This document shows, piece by piece, positions 53,078-61,106 of a stretch of DNA of 64,000 bases. A model generated the notes under the pieces. That model made no database searches and was not told the DNA's origin. It saw only the letters and a list, made by a program, of their open reading frames with translations. This DNA is from Chitinophagaceae bacterium UBA4857 (GTDB lineage: Bacteria; Bacteroidota; Bacteroidia; Chitinophagales; Chitinophagaceae), in assembly GCA_002399735.1 (NCBI GenBank), contig DHEF01000002.1, positions 178,351-242,350 on the forward strand. The letters run 5' to 3'. The translations under genes were made by a program, and so were the position numbers. Position 1 is the stretch's first letter. Each line of letters starts with the position of its first letter.

Positions 53078-53978
53078 TCAGTTCAGCATTTACCGCAGCA
53101 CCTGTTAAGTTACCTGTTGCTACTGCATTGGCTACTGATCGCATAAAAGAGCTGTTATCGCCACAGGCGTATACTCCCGGAATATTTGTTTGTTGCATAT
53201 TATCAACCTGTATATAACCTTGTTCGTTTAATACACAACCTAATGTTTGTGGAATAGCGCAGTGTTGTTCAAATGCAACACGAGCATATAAAGCATCCAA
53301 AGACATACTCGTTCCGTCGGTAAAATTTATTCCTGAAATATTTCCGTTGGTGTTAGCTATACTGGCAATGGGTGTTGTTATAATGGCAATATCGTGTTGT
53401 TGTAGTTTGTCAAGTTGTTCGGGTGTAAATGTTGCGGGGCCATTGGTAAATATGGTAATATATTGGCTAAGATTATTTACCAGCATGGTTATATGAAAAG
53501 CCAATTCGCCATTGGCCATAATGCCGGTTCTTTTGTTACGAAATTCGTAACCATGGCAATAAGGGCAATGAATAACTGTTTTACCCCAACAGCCGGCAAG
53601 ACCTTCGATTTGGGGCAATAAATCTTTTATACCGGTAGCAAAGATTAATTTTTTAGCCATGAATGTTTTTCCCGACCCGGTACTGATTTCAAAACCATTC
53701 TCCATTTTTTTACCAGTAATGGCTACACCATCATAAAATTGTACAGTAGGGTATTGCTGAACCTGTTGTTTACCAATGGCTGCAATAGCCCCCGGAGTTT
53801 GTCCGTCCTGCGTAAGAAAATTATGCGAATGCGGTGTAGGTGCATTACAAGGTTGGCCATTATCTATTATTAACACACTTTTTAGGGAACGGCCTAAGGC
53901 CATGGCAGCGGACAGACCGGCATAACTACCACCAATTATAATGACATTGAAGTTTTTTGTTGTAGGCATAAAAGACAT
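53061..53978 (-). CDS. Thioredoxin-reductase-like NAD(P)/FAD oxidoreductase
   Basis: This 305-residue protein (or 302 from the ATG at 53969) has FAD-binding VIIIGGSYAGLSAAMALGRS, FATGIKDLLPQIEG, the redox motif HCPYCHGYE (Cys138 and Cys141) and the C-terminal FAD segment PGVYACGDNSSF. The spacing is like thioredoxin reductase, but the CPYC-HGYE wording belongs to a separate Bacteroidota/Actinobacteria group of small flavoproteins whose partner is not known. It might reduce a thioredoxin-like protein or a small-molecule disulphide. It has its own promoter region within the 326-base gap to the next gene, and it converges with the hydrolase gene. Confidence 0.85.
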   Translation of the reverse strand: MSFMPTTKNFNVIIIGGSYAGLSAAMALGRSLKSVLIIDNGQPCNAPTPHSHNFLTQDGQTPGAIAAIGKQQVQQYPTVQFYDGVAITGKKMENGFEISTGSGKTFMAKKLIFATGIKDLLPQIEGLAGCWGKTVIHCPYCHGYEFRNKRTGIMANGELAFHITMLVNNLSQYITIFTNGPATFTPEQLDKLQQHDIAIITTPIASIANTNGNISGINFTDGTSMSLDALYARVAFEQHCAIPQTLGCVLNEQGYIQVDNMQQTNIPGVYACGDNSSFMRSVANAVATGNLTGAAVNAELTKEMF

Positions 53979-54059
53979 TTATTAAACAAAGATAAGTGTT
54001 TTTTATTTATTGCAACATTGTTGCAATAAATAAAAAATGGAGTTATGAATGATGAATTG

Positions 54060-54197
54060 GGACAGCCGATGGTTGTTAAAAAGATGAATGGCTGCCGGAT
54101 TGCAGTGGAAAGCCCGCTGAAGGTCTGTGCAAGGGTTTGTGGCGGACTTGCAACAGAAAGCCGGGACTGCAGTTGATTAGAATTACTACTGCTCAAA
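54060..54197. repeat. Dispersed intergenic repeat, copy 10 (B form)
   Basis: It contains GGAAAGCCGGGACTGCAGTT followed by GATTAGAATTACTACTGCTC. The tail TGATTAGAATTACTAC is shared with copies 4 and 6, while the left part differs, so this is a second form of the same family. After it (54200-54300) comes low-complexity DNA with repeated AAGTTTTGAGTTATAAG and CTCAAATCTCAATTC variants. Confidence 0.6.
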
Positions 54198-54304
54198 GCC
54201 CAAAACGAGTTTTAAGTTTTGAGTTATAAGTTTTAAGTAGGACAAAGCGCTCTAAAAACTCATATCTCAAATCTCAATTCTCAATGCTGAATGCTCAACT
54301 CTCC

Positions 54305-55705
54305 TTACGCAAAGAACAAATACGCTAAAATAATTGAGGTGATAATACCGGCTAGGTCGGCCAGTAACATGGTGCCCACCGAGTAGCGGGTATTTTTAAT
54401 ACCTACCGCACCAAAATACACGGCAATAATATAAAAAGTAGTATCGGCCGACCCGCGGAAAACCGATGCCAGGTTACCGGCAAAAGAATCTACACCTTGT
54501 GAGTTTAAGGTATCAATCATCATGGCACGGGCACCGCTGCCGCTTAGTGGTTTTATAATAGCAGTAGGTAGAGCATCTACAATGCGGGTGTCACCGTTAA
54601 ACCAGGCAAATACCATTTTAATACCGTCCAATACAAAATCAAAACCACCACTGTTACGCAGTAAACTTATTGCCACTAATAATCCTACTAGGTAAGGTAT
54701 AATGCGAATGGCGGTTTCAAAACCACTTTTGGCTCCTTCTACAAATGCATCAAAAATGTTTATTTTTTTGTACATGCCGCCCAGTACAATTAGTAAAAAA
54801 ATTAACAATATAATACCGTTGCTTAAGCTGCTGGAAAAAATTTGTACACCTTCGGCCGATAATGTTTTAATGTACATAACCAATGCGGCAATCACCGCCG
54901 ACACACCCAGTATCCAGGCCAGTATAACCGGTTGAAATAGTTTGATACGTTGTTTAAATGCAACGATACTCATGGCGGCCAATGTAGCTACAAAAGTAGC
55001 AATCATACAAGGTATAAATATATCGGTTGGGTGGGCAGATTTTAACGAAACCCTGTCCGCAATAATAGCCGTTGGTATTAAGGTTAGCCCCGATGCATGC
55101 AAACACATAAACATTACCTGTGCGTTAGATGCGGTGGTTTTATCGGCGTTCAGCTCCTGTAAACTTTCCATGGCTTTAATACCAAATGGTGTGGCGGCAT
55201 TATCTAAGCCCATTAAGTTAGCCGAAAAATTCATCACCATATGTCCCATGGCCGGATGATTTTTAGGAACATCGGGAAAAATGCGGGAGAAAAAAGGGCC
55301 AATTATTCTGGATAAAAAACGGACACCACCTGCTTTTTCGGCAATACTCATAAAACCTAAAAACAAAGCCATTACCCCAATTAAACCTATGCAAAGTGTT
55401 ACGGCATCTTTAGTCGTTTCAAAAATACCGTTGGCCGGTAACATTCTAAAAGCACGGTATTCGCCTTCGGCAGTTTTATACACTTTTTCCTTATCCCAGG
55501 CCGCCAGTTTTTGTACGGCTAATTGTTGATGTACACCGGCAGGCAATAAGGTGGAGTCTACACTGCGTACCGACATGGTATCGGTATTACGACCAGCTAC
55601 TAATTGGCTAAAAAGTTTATCCTGACCCGGTTGAAATGTAAATTTAAACGCAGCTACTAATACAGCTACTAAAATAAAGGCGGTCCAAATTCTACTTAAA
55701 GCCAT
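54305..55705 (-). CDS. SpmA-SpmB-like nucleoside-recognition (Gate) membrane protein
   Basis: This 466-residue inner-membrane protein is a fusion of the two halves called spore maturation proteins A and B in Firmicutes. Half one has GVMALFLGFMSIAEKAGGVR then FLSRIIGPFF and VMNFSANLMGLDNAATPFGI; half two has GAKSGFETAIRIIPYLVGLL, PLSGSGARAMMID and RGSADTTFYIIAVYFGAVGI. An N-terminal periplasmic loop (about 30-95) lies between the first two membrane segments. No spore formation is implied; the domain occurs widely in non-sporulating bacteria and probably transports or senses small molecules. It is divergent from the M20 peptidase gene. Confidence 0.88.
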   Translation of the reverse strand: MALSRIWTAFILVAVLVAAFKFTFQPGQDKLFSQLVAGRNTDTMSVRSVDSTLLPAGVHQQLAVQKLAAWDKEKVYKTAEGEYRAFRMLPANGIFETTKDAVTLCIGLIGVMALFLGFMSIAEKAGGVRFLSRIIGPFFSRIFPDVPKNHPAMGHMVMNFSANLMGLDNAATPFGIKAMESLQELNADKTTASNAQVMFMCLHASGLTLIPTAIIADRVSLKSAHPTDIFIPCMIATFVATLAAMSIVAFKQRIKLFQPVILAWILGVSAVIAALVMYIKTLSAEGVQIFSSSLSNGIILLIFLLIVLGGMYKKINIFDAFVEGAKSGFETAIRIIPYLVGLLVAISLLRNSGGFDFVLDGIKMVFAWFNGDTRIVDALPTAIIKPLSGSGARAMMIDTLNSQGVDSFAGNLASVFRGSADTTFYIIAVYFGAVGIKNTRYSVGTMLLADLAGIITSIILAYLFFA

Positions 55706-55841
55706 AGCGGTGTAATTGGTAATAAAAGTTGTAAGTTAAAAGTTATAAGTTATATGTACACAAAAAATTACGGGACTTCTTAAGTCTCAAATCTTAAATC
55801 TCAATTCTCAATAACTACCTACTTTATTTTAACTTTGTCGC

Positions 55842-57041
55842 ATGATCGAGAAAATTAAACAACTGGCAGCAACATATAAGAACGAGTTTATAGCGGTACG
55901 TCATCATTTACATGCACACCCCGAATTAAGCTACGAAGAATACGAAACATCAAAATACGTACAACAAAAACTAAGCGGCTGGGGCATACCCTTTGAAATA
56001 AAAGCTACTACCGGTGTTATTGGTATTATTAAAGGCAAAAATCCGGAAAGCAGGGTAGTGGCCCTGCGTGCCGATATGGATGCCTTACCTATATTGGAAG
56101 AAAATGATATTGATTATAAATCAACCAATGCCGGTGTAATGCATGCCTGCGGTCATGATGTACACACTACCTGTTTGTTAGGTGCTGCAAAAGTTTTGCA
56201 GGAGTTAAAAGATGAATGGGAGGGTACGGTAAAACTTATTTTTCAACCCGGCGAAGAAAAAAATCCGGGTGGCGCCAGTTTGTTAATTAAAGAAGGCGTG
56301 TTAGATAATCCTCGTCCATCCGCCATTTTTGGTTTGCATGTGCACCCTGGTTTGCAAATTGGTAAACTAAGTTTTCGTGCAGGTAAAGCCATGGCCAGTG
56401 CCGATGAGTTATACATCACCATCAAAGGAAAAGGTGGTCATGCTGCGGCACCGCATTTATGTATCGATCCTATTTTAATAGCCTCGCATTTAATTATTGC
56501 CTTGCAACAAGTAGTTAGTCGTAATAACGATCCGCATAACCCAAGTGTATTGTCTATTACCTCTTTCAATGGTGGCAGCACTACCAATGTAGTGCCTAAC
56601 GAAGTAAAATTAAAAGGCACTTTCAGGGCTATGGACGAAACATGGCGTTTTAAAGCTCACCAATTGATTACACAAATTACCAATAACCTGGTGCAGAGTA
56701 TGGGTGGGCAGGCCGATTTGTTAATTGATGTAGGTTACCCTTGTGTGTACAATAACGAAGGCCTGCACGAAGTAGCCAAAAATATTGCCATTGAGTTTAT
56801 GGGCAATGCACAATTGGTAGAGGAAACCGAGAAACGCATGGGTGCCGAAGATTTTGGTTATTACTCGCAACAAATACCCGGTTGTTTTTACCGCCTGGGT
56901 GTAATGAATATAGAAAAAGGCATTACTGCCGGTGTACATACCCCAACTTTTAATATTGACGAAAATGCCATTGAAACCGGCATTGGTATGATGGCTACAT
57001 TGGGTGCAACAGCAAAATATGATGTTTCAATTGACAGTTGA
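55842..57041 (+). CDS. M20 family metallopeptidase / N-acyl-amino-acid amidohydrolase
   Basis: This 399-residue cytosolic enzyme has the M20D (hippurate hydrolase/IAA-amino-acid hydrolase) layout: RHHLHAHPELSYEEYETSKY, LRADMDALPILEEN, the metal ligands in MHACGHDVHTTCLLGAA (Cys103, His105), QPGEEKNPGGA (Glu138/139), GLHVHPG and MGAEDFGYYSQQIPG near the end. The lid domain is inserted at about 185-300. It removes acyl groups from N-acylated amino acids or related amides. It starts shortly after TAACTTTG, which is too near the ATG to be a convincing -7 element. No operon partner is apparent. Confidence 0.92.
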   Translation: MIEKIKQLAATYKNEFIAVRHHLHAHPELSYEEYETSKYVQQKLSGWGIPFEIKATTGVIGIIKGKNPESRVVALRADMDALPILEENDIDYKSTNAGVMHACGHDVHTTCLLGAAKVLQELKDEWEGTVKLIFQPGEEKNPGGASLLIKEGVLDNPRPSAIFGLHVHPGLQIGKLSFRAGKAMASADELYITIKGKGGHAAAPHLCIDPILIASHLIIALQQVVSRNNDPHNPSVLSITSFNGGSTTNVVPNEVKLKGTFRAMDETWRFKAHQLITQITNNLVQSMGGQADLLIDVGYPCVYNNEGLHEVAKNIAIEFMGNAQLVEETEKRMGAEDFGYYSQQIPGCFYRLGVMNIEKGITAGVHTPTFNIDENAIETGIGMMATLGATAKYDVSIDS

Positions 57042-57101
57042 TAATTGATAAGTGACAATTGTTTGTTTAATTGTTCATTATCACTTGTCCATTGTCAATT
57101 G
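57029..57101 (+). terminator. Long imperfect hairpin after the M20 gene
   Basis: CAATTGACA and TGTCAATTG pair at the ends, with inner arms ATAAGTGACAATT and TTATCACTT partly paired. It begins inside the last codons of the M20 gene. There is no strong T-run, so it may end transcription weakly or protect the 3' end. Confidence 0.45.
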
Positions 57102-57104
57102 TTT

Positions 57105-57222
57105 TGGGGCTATCAGCCGTAGTAACTCCGGTCAGCAGCAGTTCCGGCTTTCCGCTGTACCTCCGCTTCGCTGCGGTGCCGCTGCAATCCGGCAGCTTTT
57201 GAGCGCTATAACATTGTTGGGC
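57105..57222. repeat. Dispersed intergenic repeat, copy 11 (B form, inverted)
   Basis: Its reverse complement reads AAGCCGGAACTGCTGCTGAC, CGGAGTTACTACGGCTGATA and GCCCC, parallel to copies 10 and 12. It lies in the 408-base gap between the M20 gene and the caspase-like gene. Confidence 0.55.
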
Positions 57223-57298
57223 TTTTTAGCACACTATATTTTATAAAAACATTCGACACCTTCAGGTTGTAGATTCTTTATGTTTTTTTCTATTAACG

Positions 57299-57436
57299 TG
57301 CCATCCCTTCGGGATGGAAATATTTTCATCCTAATTATAAATGATAGTATTTTTCGACGCTGAATGCATCGCATGTTCATAATAAGTACTAATGTAATTG
57401 ACTACGACTCATGTAATTGACTACGACTCAGTAGGA
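57299..57436. repeat. Hairpin and 19-base tandem duplication
   Basis: CCATCCC-TTCG-GGGATGG-like hairpin near 57300-57318, then two perfect adjacent copies of ATGTAATTGACTACGACTC (57392-57410 and 57411-57429). The second copy's CGACTC pairs with GAGTCG across AGTAG to make a small hairpin. No gene is seen here. Confidence 0.6.
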
Positions 57437-57449
57437 GTCGAATGTTAAT

Positions 57450-58253
57450 TTAATCAGACAATAAAAAAGTTTTTTTATACTCCGCTTTAAAAGTTTCTCT
57501 TTGTTTATTAATTAGCGTTACAATATTTTCTCTTAATTCATCTTCTGATTTATTGTGATATGTTGGACTTAGTTTTGATTGATTTACCAATTGAATTACC
57601 CGCATTTTATAATCTATATGATTTACACCAAAATTTGGCATCATATTGCTAATTAGGTCTTCAAAAAACTCTTCTGCAGTTTGGAACTTATATTTTTTTT
57701 GTAAACCATTGGCTGTATTTAATTTTTCTACAGCTATATCGAAGTCTCTATTGTCAAAAATTGACTCAAAGAAAGACGTAAATCCTGCTATTATTTCATC
57801 TTCGTACAATAATCCAGTAGTAGAAACAAATCCACAAAATGGTGCTGCTTCGTATATTTTTATCTCACTCAGAAAGTAAGCGCCATAGCATGTTGCTAAA
57901 GATATAACCAGGTTATTTTTTGTTATAATATTTATTTGTTGAGTTAAACTAAATAATTCTTTCCATAATATTATTTCACCTGACTTTAATATAAGGCCGT
58001 TTTTTTTATTGCTTCCGTGAATTTCAAAATGTATAAACGGATAATAGCCTATATGGGTATGGTTTTTTATATTTGTTAGTGCGTTGCAGAATGCTTCTTT
58101 TGTATCAACTTTTATCAACTTGGTGTGGTGCATGCCTGTTCTATCCGAACTACGCTTAATAATGTCATTGTAAAGTATCTCACCTGTTTGTTCTTCGTGG
58201 TCAGCTAAAGATTCTACTACATAAATTGTATTGAATTCGAAAGAACGGTTCAT
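57450..58253 (-). CDS. Caspase/CHAT-like protein of unknown function
   Basis: I do not recognise a named family with certainty. The 267-residue cytosolic protein has the two landmark motifs of clan CD peptidases: HFEIHGSNKKNGL with His79 followed by Gly at the end of a hydrophobic strand, and VISLATCYGAYFLSE with Cys122 at the end of the next strand. The spacing of 43 residues fits caspase and CHAT folds. A conserved-looking GEIILWKELF lies between, and APFCGFVSTTG follows as in CHAT domains. The C-terminal 100 residues are helical and lysine-rich. It is encoded 54 bases after the acyl-carrier-like gene, so joint expression is likely. Confidence 0.55.
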   Translation of the reverse strand: MNRSFEFNTIYVVESLADHEEQTGEILYNDIIKRSSDRTGMHHTKLIKVDTKEAFCNALTNIKNHTHIGYYPFIHFEIHGSNKKNGLILKSGEIILWKELFSLTQQINIITKNNLVISLATCYGAYFLSEIKIYEAAPFCGFVSTTGLLYEDEIIAGFTSFFESIFDNRDFDIAVEKLNTANGLQKKYKFQTAEEFFEDLISNMMPNFGVNHIDYKMRVIQLVNQSKLSPTYHNKSEDELRENIVTLINKQRETFKAEYKKTFLLSD

Positions 58254-58307
58254 TAAACTTTAGATTTAGTTGTTTACACTAATTTATTGGAACTTTCTGC
58301 CATTTTT

Positions 58308-58895
58308 TTAATCAACCCCTAAATCATCGGTAAAAGATTTTCCAATACCAATTTCTTCATAATCAATGCCGATTTTGTCAACGGTAATTCGCATAATGGC
58401 AATATAAATCTCGTATTTTGATGTATAGGCTAAGGGTTTTGATAAATTATATAAATTTTCAGCAAGCATAATATCAACATACTTTTTCCAAGTGATTTGT
58501 TCAAAGCTTATAGATGCTGTTGTGTTAAACCAATGCTTAAGCTTCAATAATAATGAGTTGGTATTAGTAGCAGAAGTATCAATGCCCGGAAATTTTAATC
58601 CAATCCTGTTTTCCAAATCAATGATTAAGTCTTTGTCTTCTACGTCTAATGAGTTGGATACTTTGTCTGTAATTTTAAAAGGAAGTTGATAGCTTTTTAA
58701 GTCCAGTATTTCTTTTTTAATGGAAGCAAAAGTATTTTCTCGCAGCGAAAAATCATATGCGGTTACATTCAGTATTTTAGCAACGCAATCCACAAGTTTT
58801 CCAATCGTATAAGCTTTCTCTGCCTCGGCGTCAGGAATAGAAATCGAAAAATGTTTTTCTACTAGCATTAAAAGTTCAACACTATCTAGTCCCAT
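58308..58895 (-). CDS. Acyl-carrier-like protein with halves in permuted order
   Basis: This 195-residue protein opens with MGLDSVELLMLVEKHFSISI, the sequence that in a normal ACP begins at the phosphopantetheine-bearing Ser (here Ser5) and runs through helices II-IV (to about 45). It closes with YEIYIAIMRITVDKIGIDYE and EIGIGKSFTDDLGVD, which looks like ACP helix I and loop, stopping just before the place where Ser would come. A middle region of about 110 residues is unassigned. The start is firm: an in-frame TAA lies upstream with no ATG between. The two ends could join into one permuted ACP fold. Function unknown. Confidence 0.6.
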   Translation of the reverse strand: MGLDSVELLMLVEKHFSISIPDAEAEKAYTIGKLVDCVAKILNVTAYDFSLRENTFASIKKEILDLKSYQLPFKITDKVSNSLDVEDKDLIIDLENRIGLKFPGIDTSATNTNSLLLKLKHWFNTTASISFEQITWKKYVDIMLAENLYNLSKPLAYTSKYEIYIAIMRITVDKIGIDYEEIGIGKSFTDDLGVD

Positions 58896-58994
58896 GATTA
58901 TTGTAGTTAAATGGTAGGAGTTTATATGTAGTATTTGTTTTTACCTCTGCCAATATAAAGAGTTGAATGTTAAATTTTTTTTGATAATCTTTGC

Positions 58995-59681
58995 CTACCA
59001 AAATTTCCAAAATGGTTTTTTATTGTTCTGATTTTTCCATTCAGAATGTCTTTTGTCTAATTGGATTTTTAATTTTTTATAATTTTCCCAAGTATCTTCT
59101 ACATGATACATTGTCGGTAATCCTTTTGCTAATAAAGTTTCGTAATCAACTAGATATTGCCCTTTGTCAAAATCAAAGTAATGCAAGGCAAACCTGTTGC
59201 CCGGTTCACTTATGTCTTCAAGCATTAAGACTCCGTCACAACATCTTTCAAAAATTTGTGCCCCTGTTAACTCTTGGCTTTTAAAATCTCTGATGTCATC
59301 TTCAAAGTCTGAATTGAATTCTTCACTCATTAAATCGTTGTCGACTAGCCAGCCTAAGAACATGCCTGTATGTACAAAACCTTGAGATTCGTCCAATTCG
59401 CTTGGAAATTCTCCATCATAGTGCCACTTTGCTTTATCGTAAACATCTGTAGTGTTTTCAAGAGTTTGAATAAATTCAGTAATATGAAAACCATCTTTTC
59501 GTTTCTCGTCAATTAATTGCTTTTGCCGTTCCACGGCTGATGCGTTATCACCACAACCTTCAAAGTGTTTCCCCAGCCAATTGTAAAATACCCCAGTAAC
59601 AATGGAAACTCCATTGTTTTCAACTGTTATTCTGAAATGATGAGTTTTTCCATCTTCTTTTTTAGTCAGGTATGTTGTCAT
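58995..59681 (-). CDS. DUF7832-like protein of unknown function
   Basis: This 228-residue soluble protein has an N-terminal part with MTTYLTKKEDGKTHHFRITV reminiscent of a WGR-type strand pattern, and a second part with YDKAKWHYDGEFPSELDESQ followed by GFVHTGMFLGWLVDNDL, wording I associate with the DUF7832 family. That family is often seen alone or near toxin and immunity-like genes, but no function is established. It ends 99 bases before the acyl-carrier-like gene on the same strand and may be part of the same unit. Many acidic residues suggest a binding or immunity-like protein; this is weak inference. Confidence 0.5.
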   Translation of the reverse strand: MTTYLTKKEDGKTHHFRITVENNGVSIVTGVFYNWLGKHFEGCGDNASAVERQKQLIDEKRKDGFHITEFIQTLENTTDVYDKAKWHYDGEFPSELDESQGFVHTGMFLGWLVDNDLMSEEFNSDFEDDIRDFKSQELTGAQIFERCCDGVLMLEDISEPGNRFALHYFDFDKGQYLVDYETLLAKGLPTMYHVEDTWENYKKLKIQLDKRHSEWKNQNNKKPFWKFW

Positions 59682-59784
59682 AAATTTTTATGTAAAAAAG
59701 TTATTGATATCACCCAACAATATACAAAAATATCCACCTTATAAAACTGCCCAAACGGTAGTAAACTGCCCGGCTATATTCTAA

Positions 59785-59905
59785 TGCCGACTGGCTGCCC
59801 GATGCGAAGGGTTTAGTGCGTAACGCAGTGGAGCACCGGAGCGAAGCGGAGCCCGTAGCAGCGGGAACTGCAGCTGACCAGAGTTACTACTGCAGACAGC
59901 CCATA
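59785..59905. repeat. Dispersed intergenic repeat, copy 12 (B form)
   Basis: It includes GCCCGTAGCAGCGGGAACTG, CAGCTGACCAGAGTTACTAC and TGCAGACAGCCCA, and a GC-rich core (GAGCACCGGAGCGAAGCGGA) that stands out from the AT-rich surroundings. It fills the middle of the 385-base gap before the pdhB gene. Confidence 0.6.
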
Positions 59906-60032
59906 ACAGTATATAGATTTTAGTGTAAAGTATATAGACTCACCCTTTTAAGACTGCAAATGGCATATTTAACCATTAACGATTCTCCCAACTTTTCCTT
60001 TTTCAGTTTTAGGTTTTGTCCCTTATCTCGCT

Positions 60033-60040
60033 TACATTTG
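60033..60040 (+). promoter_or_regulatory. Possible -7 element of the pdhB gene
   Basis: TACATTTG fits TAnnTTTG exactly and lies 27 bases before the ATG at 60067. The nearest TTTG upstream (60015-60018) is only 14 bases away, short of the usual 19-21. Confidence 0.4.
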
Positions 60041-60066
60041 CCACACTTTTTAAATTAAGTAGCAAC

Positions 60067-61056
60067 ATGGGCAGAATTATAGCATTTAGAGAAGCTTTGC
60101 GTGAAGCAATGAGTGAGGAAATGAGAAGAGATGAGCGTGTGTATTTAATGGGCGAGGAGGTAGCAGAATATAACGGAGCATATAAGGTTAGTCAGGGTAT
60201 GTTGGCCGAGTTTGGTCCTAAACGTGTTATTGATACGCCGATTGCCGAGTTGGGTTTTACGGCTATTGGTGTAGGTTCTGCTCAAAACGGTCTGCGTCCG
60301 GTGGTTGAGTTTATGACCTGGAACTTTGCTGTATTAGCCTTAGATCAAATTTTAAATACAGCTTCTAAAATGTTGGCAATGAGCGGTGGACAAATTTCTT
60401 GTCCTATCGTATTCAGAGGTGGTAACGGTTCGGCCGGTCAATTGGGTGCACAACACTCTACAGCTTTTGAAGCTTTGTATGCAAATATCCCGGGTATTAA
60501 AGTAGTATCGCCCAGTAACCCTTACGATGCTAAAGGTTTATTAAAACAAGCTATCCGTTACGAAGAAGATCCGGTAATGTTTATGGAAAGTGAGCAGATG
60601 TACGGTGATAAAATGGAAGTGCCGGAAGAAGAATATTATATTGAACTAGGTAAAGCTGATGTGAAACGTGCGGGTACTGATGTAACCATCGTTTCATTTA
60701 ATAAAATGATGAAAGTAGCGTTGGGTGCTGCTGCCGAATTAGAAAAAGAAGGTATTAGCGCCGAGGTAATTGACCTTCGCTCTATTCGTCCTTTAGACTG
60801 GATGACTATTCTAGAAAGTGTTAAAAAAACGAACCGCCTGGTAATTGTAGAAGAGCAATGGCCTTTTGCTTCTATCTCTTCAGAAATCAGCTACCGTATT
60901 CAAAAGGAAGGGTTTGATTATTTAGATGCGCCTATACGTCGTATTACTGCGGCTGATGCGCCATTACACTATGCACCAAACTTAGTTGCACTAGCATTAC
61001 CAGATGTAGCCCGTACGGTTAAGTTGGTAAAAGAAGTGATGTACGTAAAAAAATAA
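60067..61056 (+). CDS. pdhB: Pyruvate dehydrogenase E1 component, beta subunit
   Basis: I start at the ATG at 60067 (MGRIIAFREALREAMSEEM), giving 329 residues; a TTG 17 codons upstream adds a segment absent from the family and would overlap the likely promoter. The transketolase pyrimidine domain shows DERVYLMGEEVAEYNGAYKV, DTPIAELGFTAIGVG and FRGGNGSAGQLGAQHSTAFE; the C-terminal transketolase domain shows SFNKMMKVALGAA, VIDLRSIRPLDWMTILESV and VEEQWPFASISSE. It binds thiamine diphosphate with the alpha subunit and feeds acetyl groups to E2. E1-alpha and E2 are not adjacent, so it is a single-gene unit ended by the terminator at 61082. Confidence 0.93.
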   Translation: MGRIIAFREALREAMSEEMRRDERVYLMGEEVAEYNGAYKVSQGMLAEFGPKRVIDTPIAELGFTAIGVGSAQNGLRPVVEFMTWNFAVLALDQILNTASKMLAMSGGQISCPIVFRGGNGSAGQLGAQHSTAFEALYANIPGIKVVSPSNPYDAKGLLKQAIRYEEDPVMFMESEQMYGDKMEVPEEEYYIELGKADVKRAGTDVTIVSFNKMMKVALGAAAELEKEGISAEVIDLRSIRPLDWMTILESVKKTNRLVIVEEQWPFASISSEISYRIQKEGFDYLDAPIRRITAADAPLHYAPNLVALALPDVARTVKLVKEVMYVKK

Positions 61057-61081
61057 ATATTACAACCAATTGCTTTGATAG

Positions 61082-61106
61082 GGCTGCATTTTATGCAGCC
61101 TTTTTT
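61082..61106 (+). terminator. Intrinsic terminator after pdhB
   Basis: GGCTGCAT and ATGCAGCC form a perfect 8-base-pair stem around TTT, followed by six T. Confidence 0.88.

Noticed and set aside
54305..55705. Evidence for sporulation from the SpmA/SpmB-like protein
   Set aside because: The domain is common in non-spore-formers and no other sporulation gene is present.
55830..55837. TAACTTTG as promoter element of the M20 gene
   Set aside because: It is only 4 bases before the ATG and has no TTTG at the -33 distance.
57392..57429. CRISPR-like repeats
   Set aside because: There are only two copies, directly adjacent with no spacer, and no cas gene in the window.
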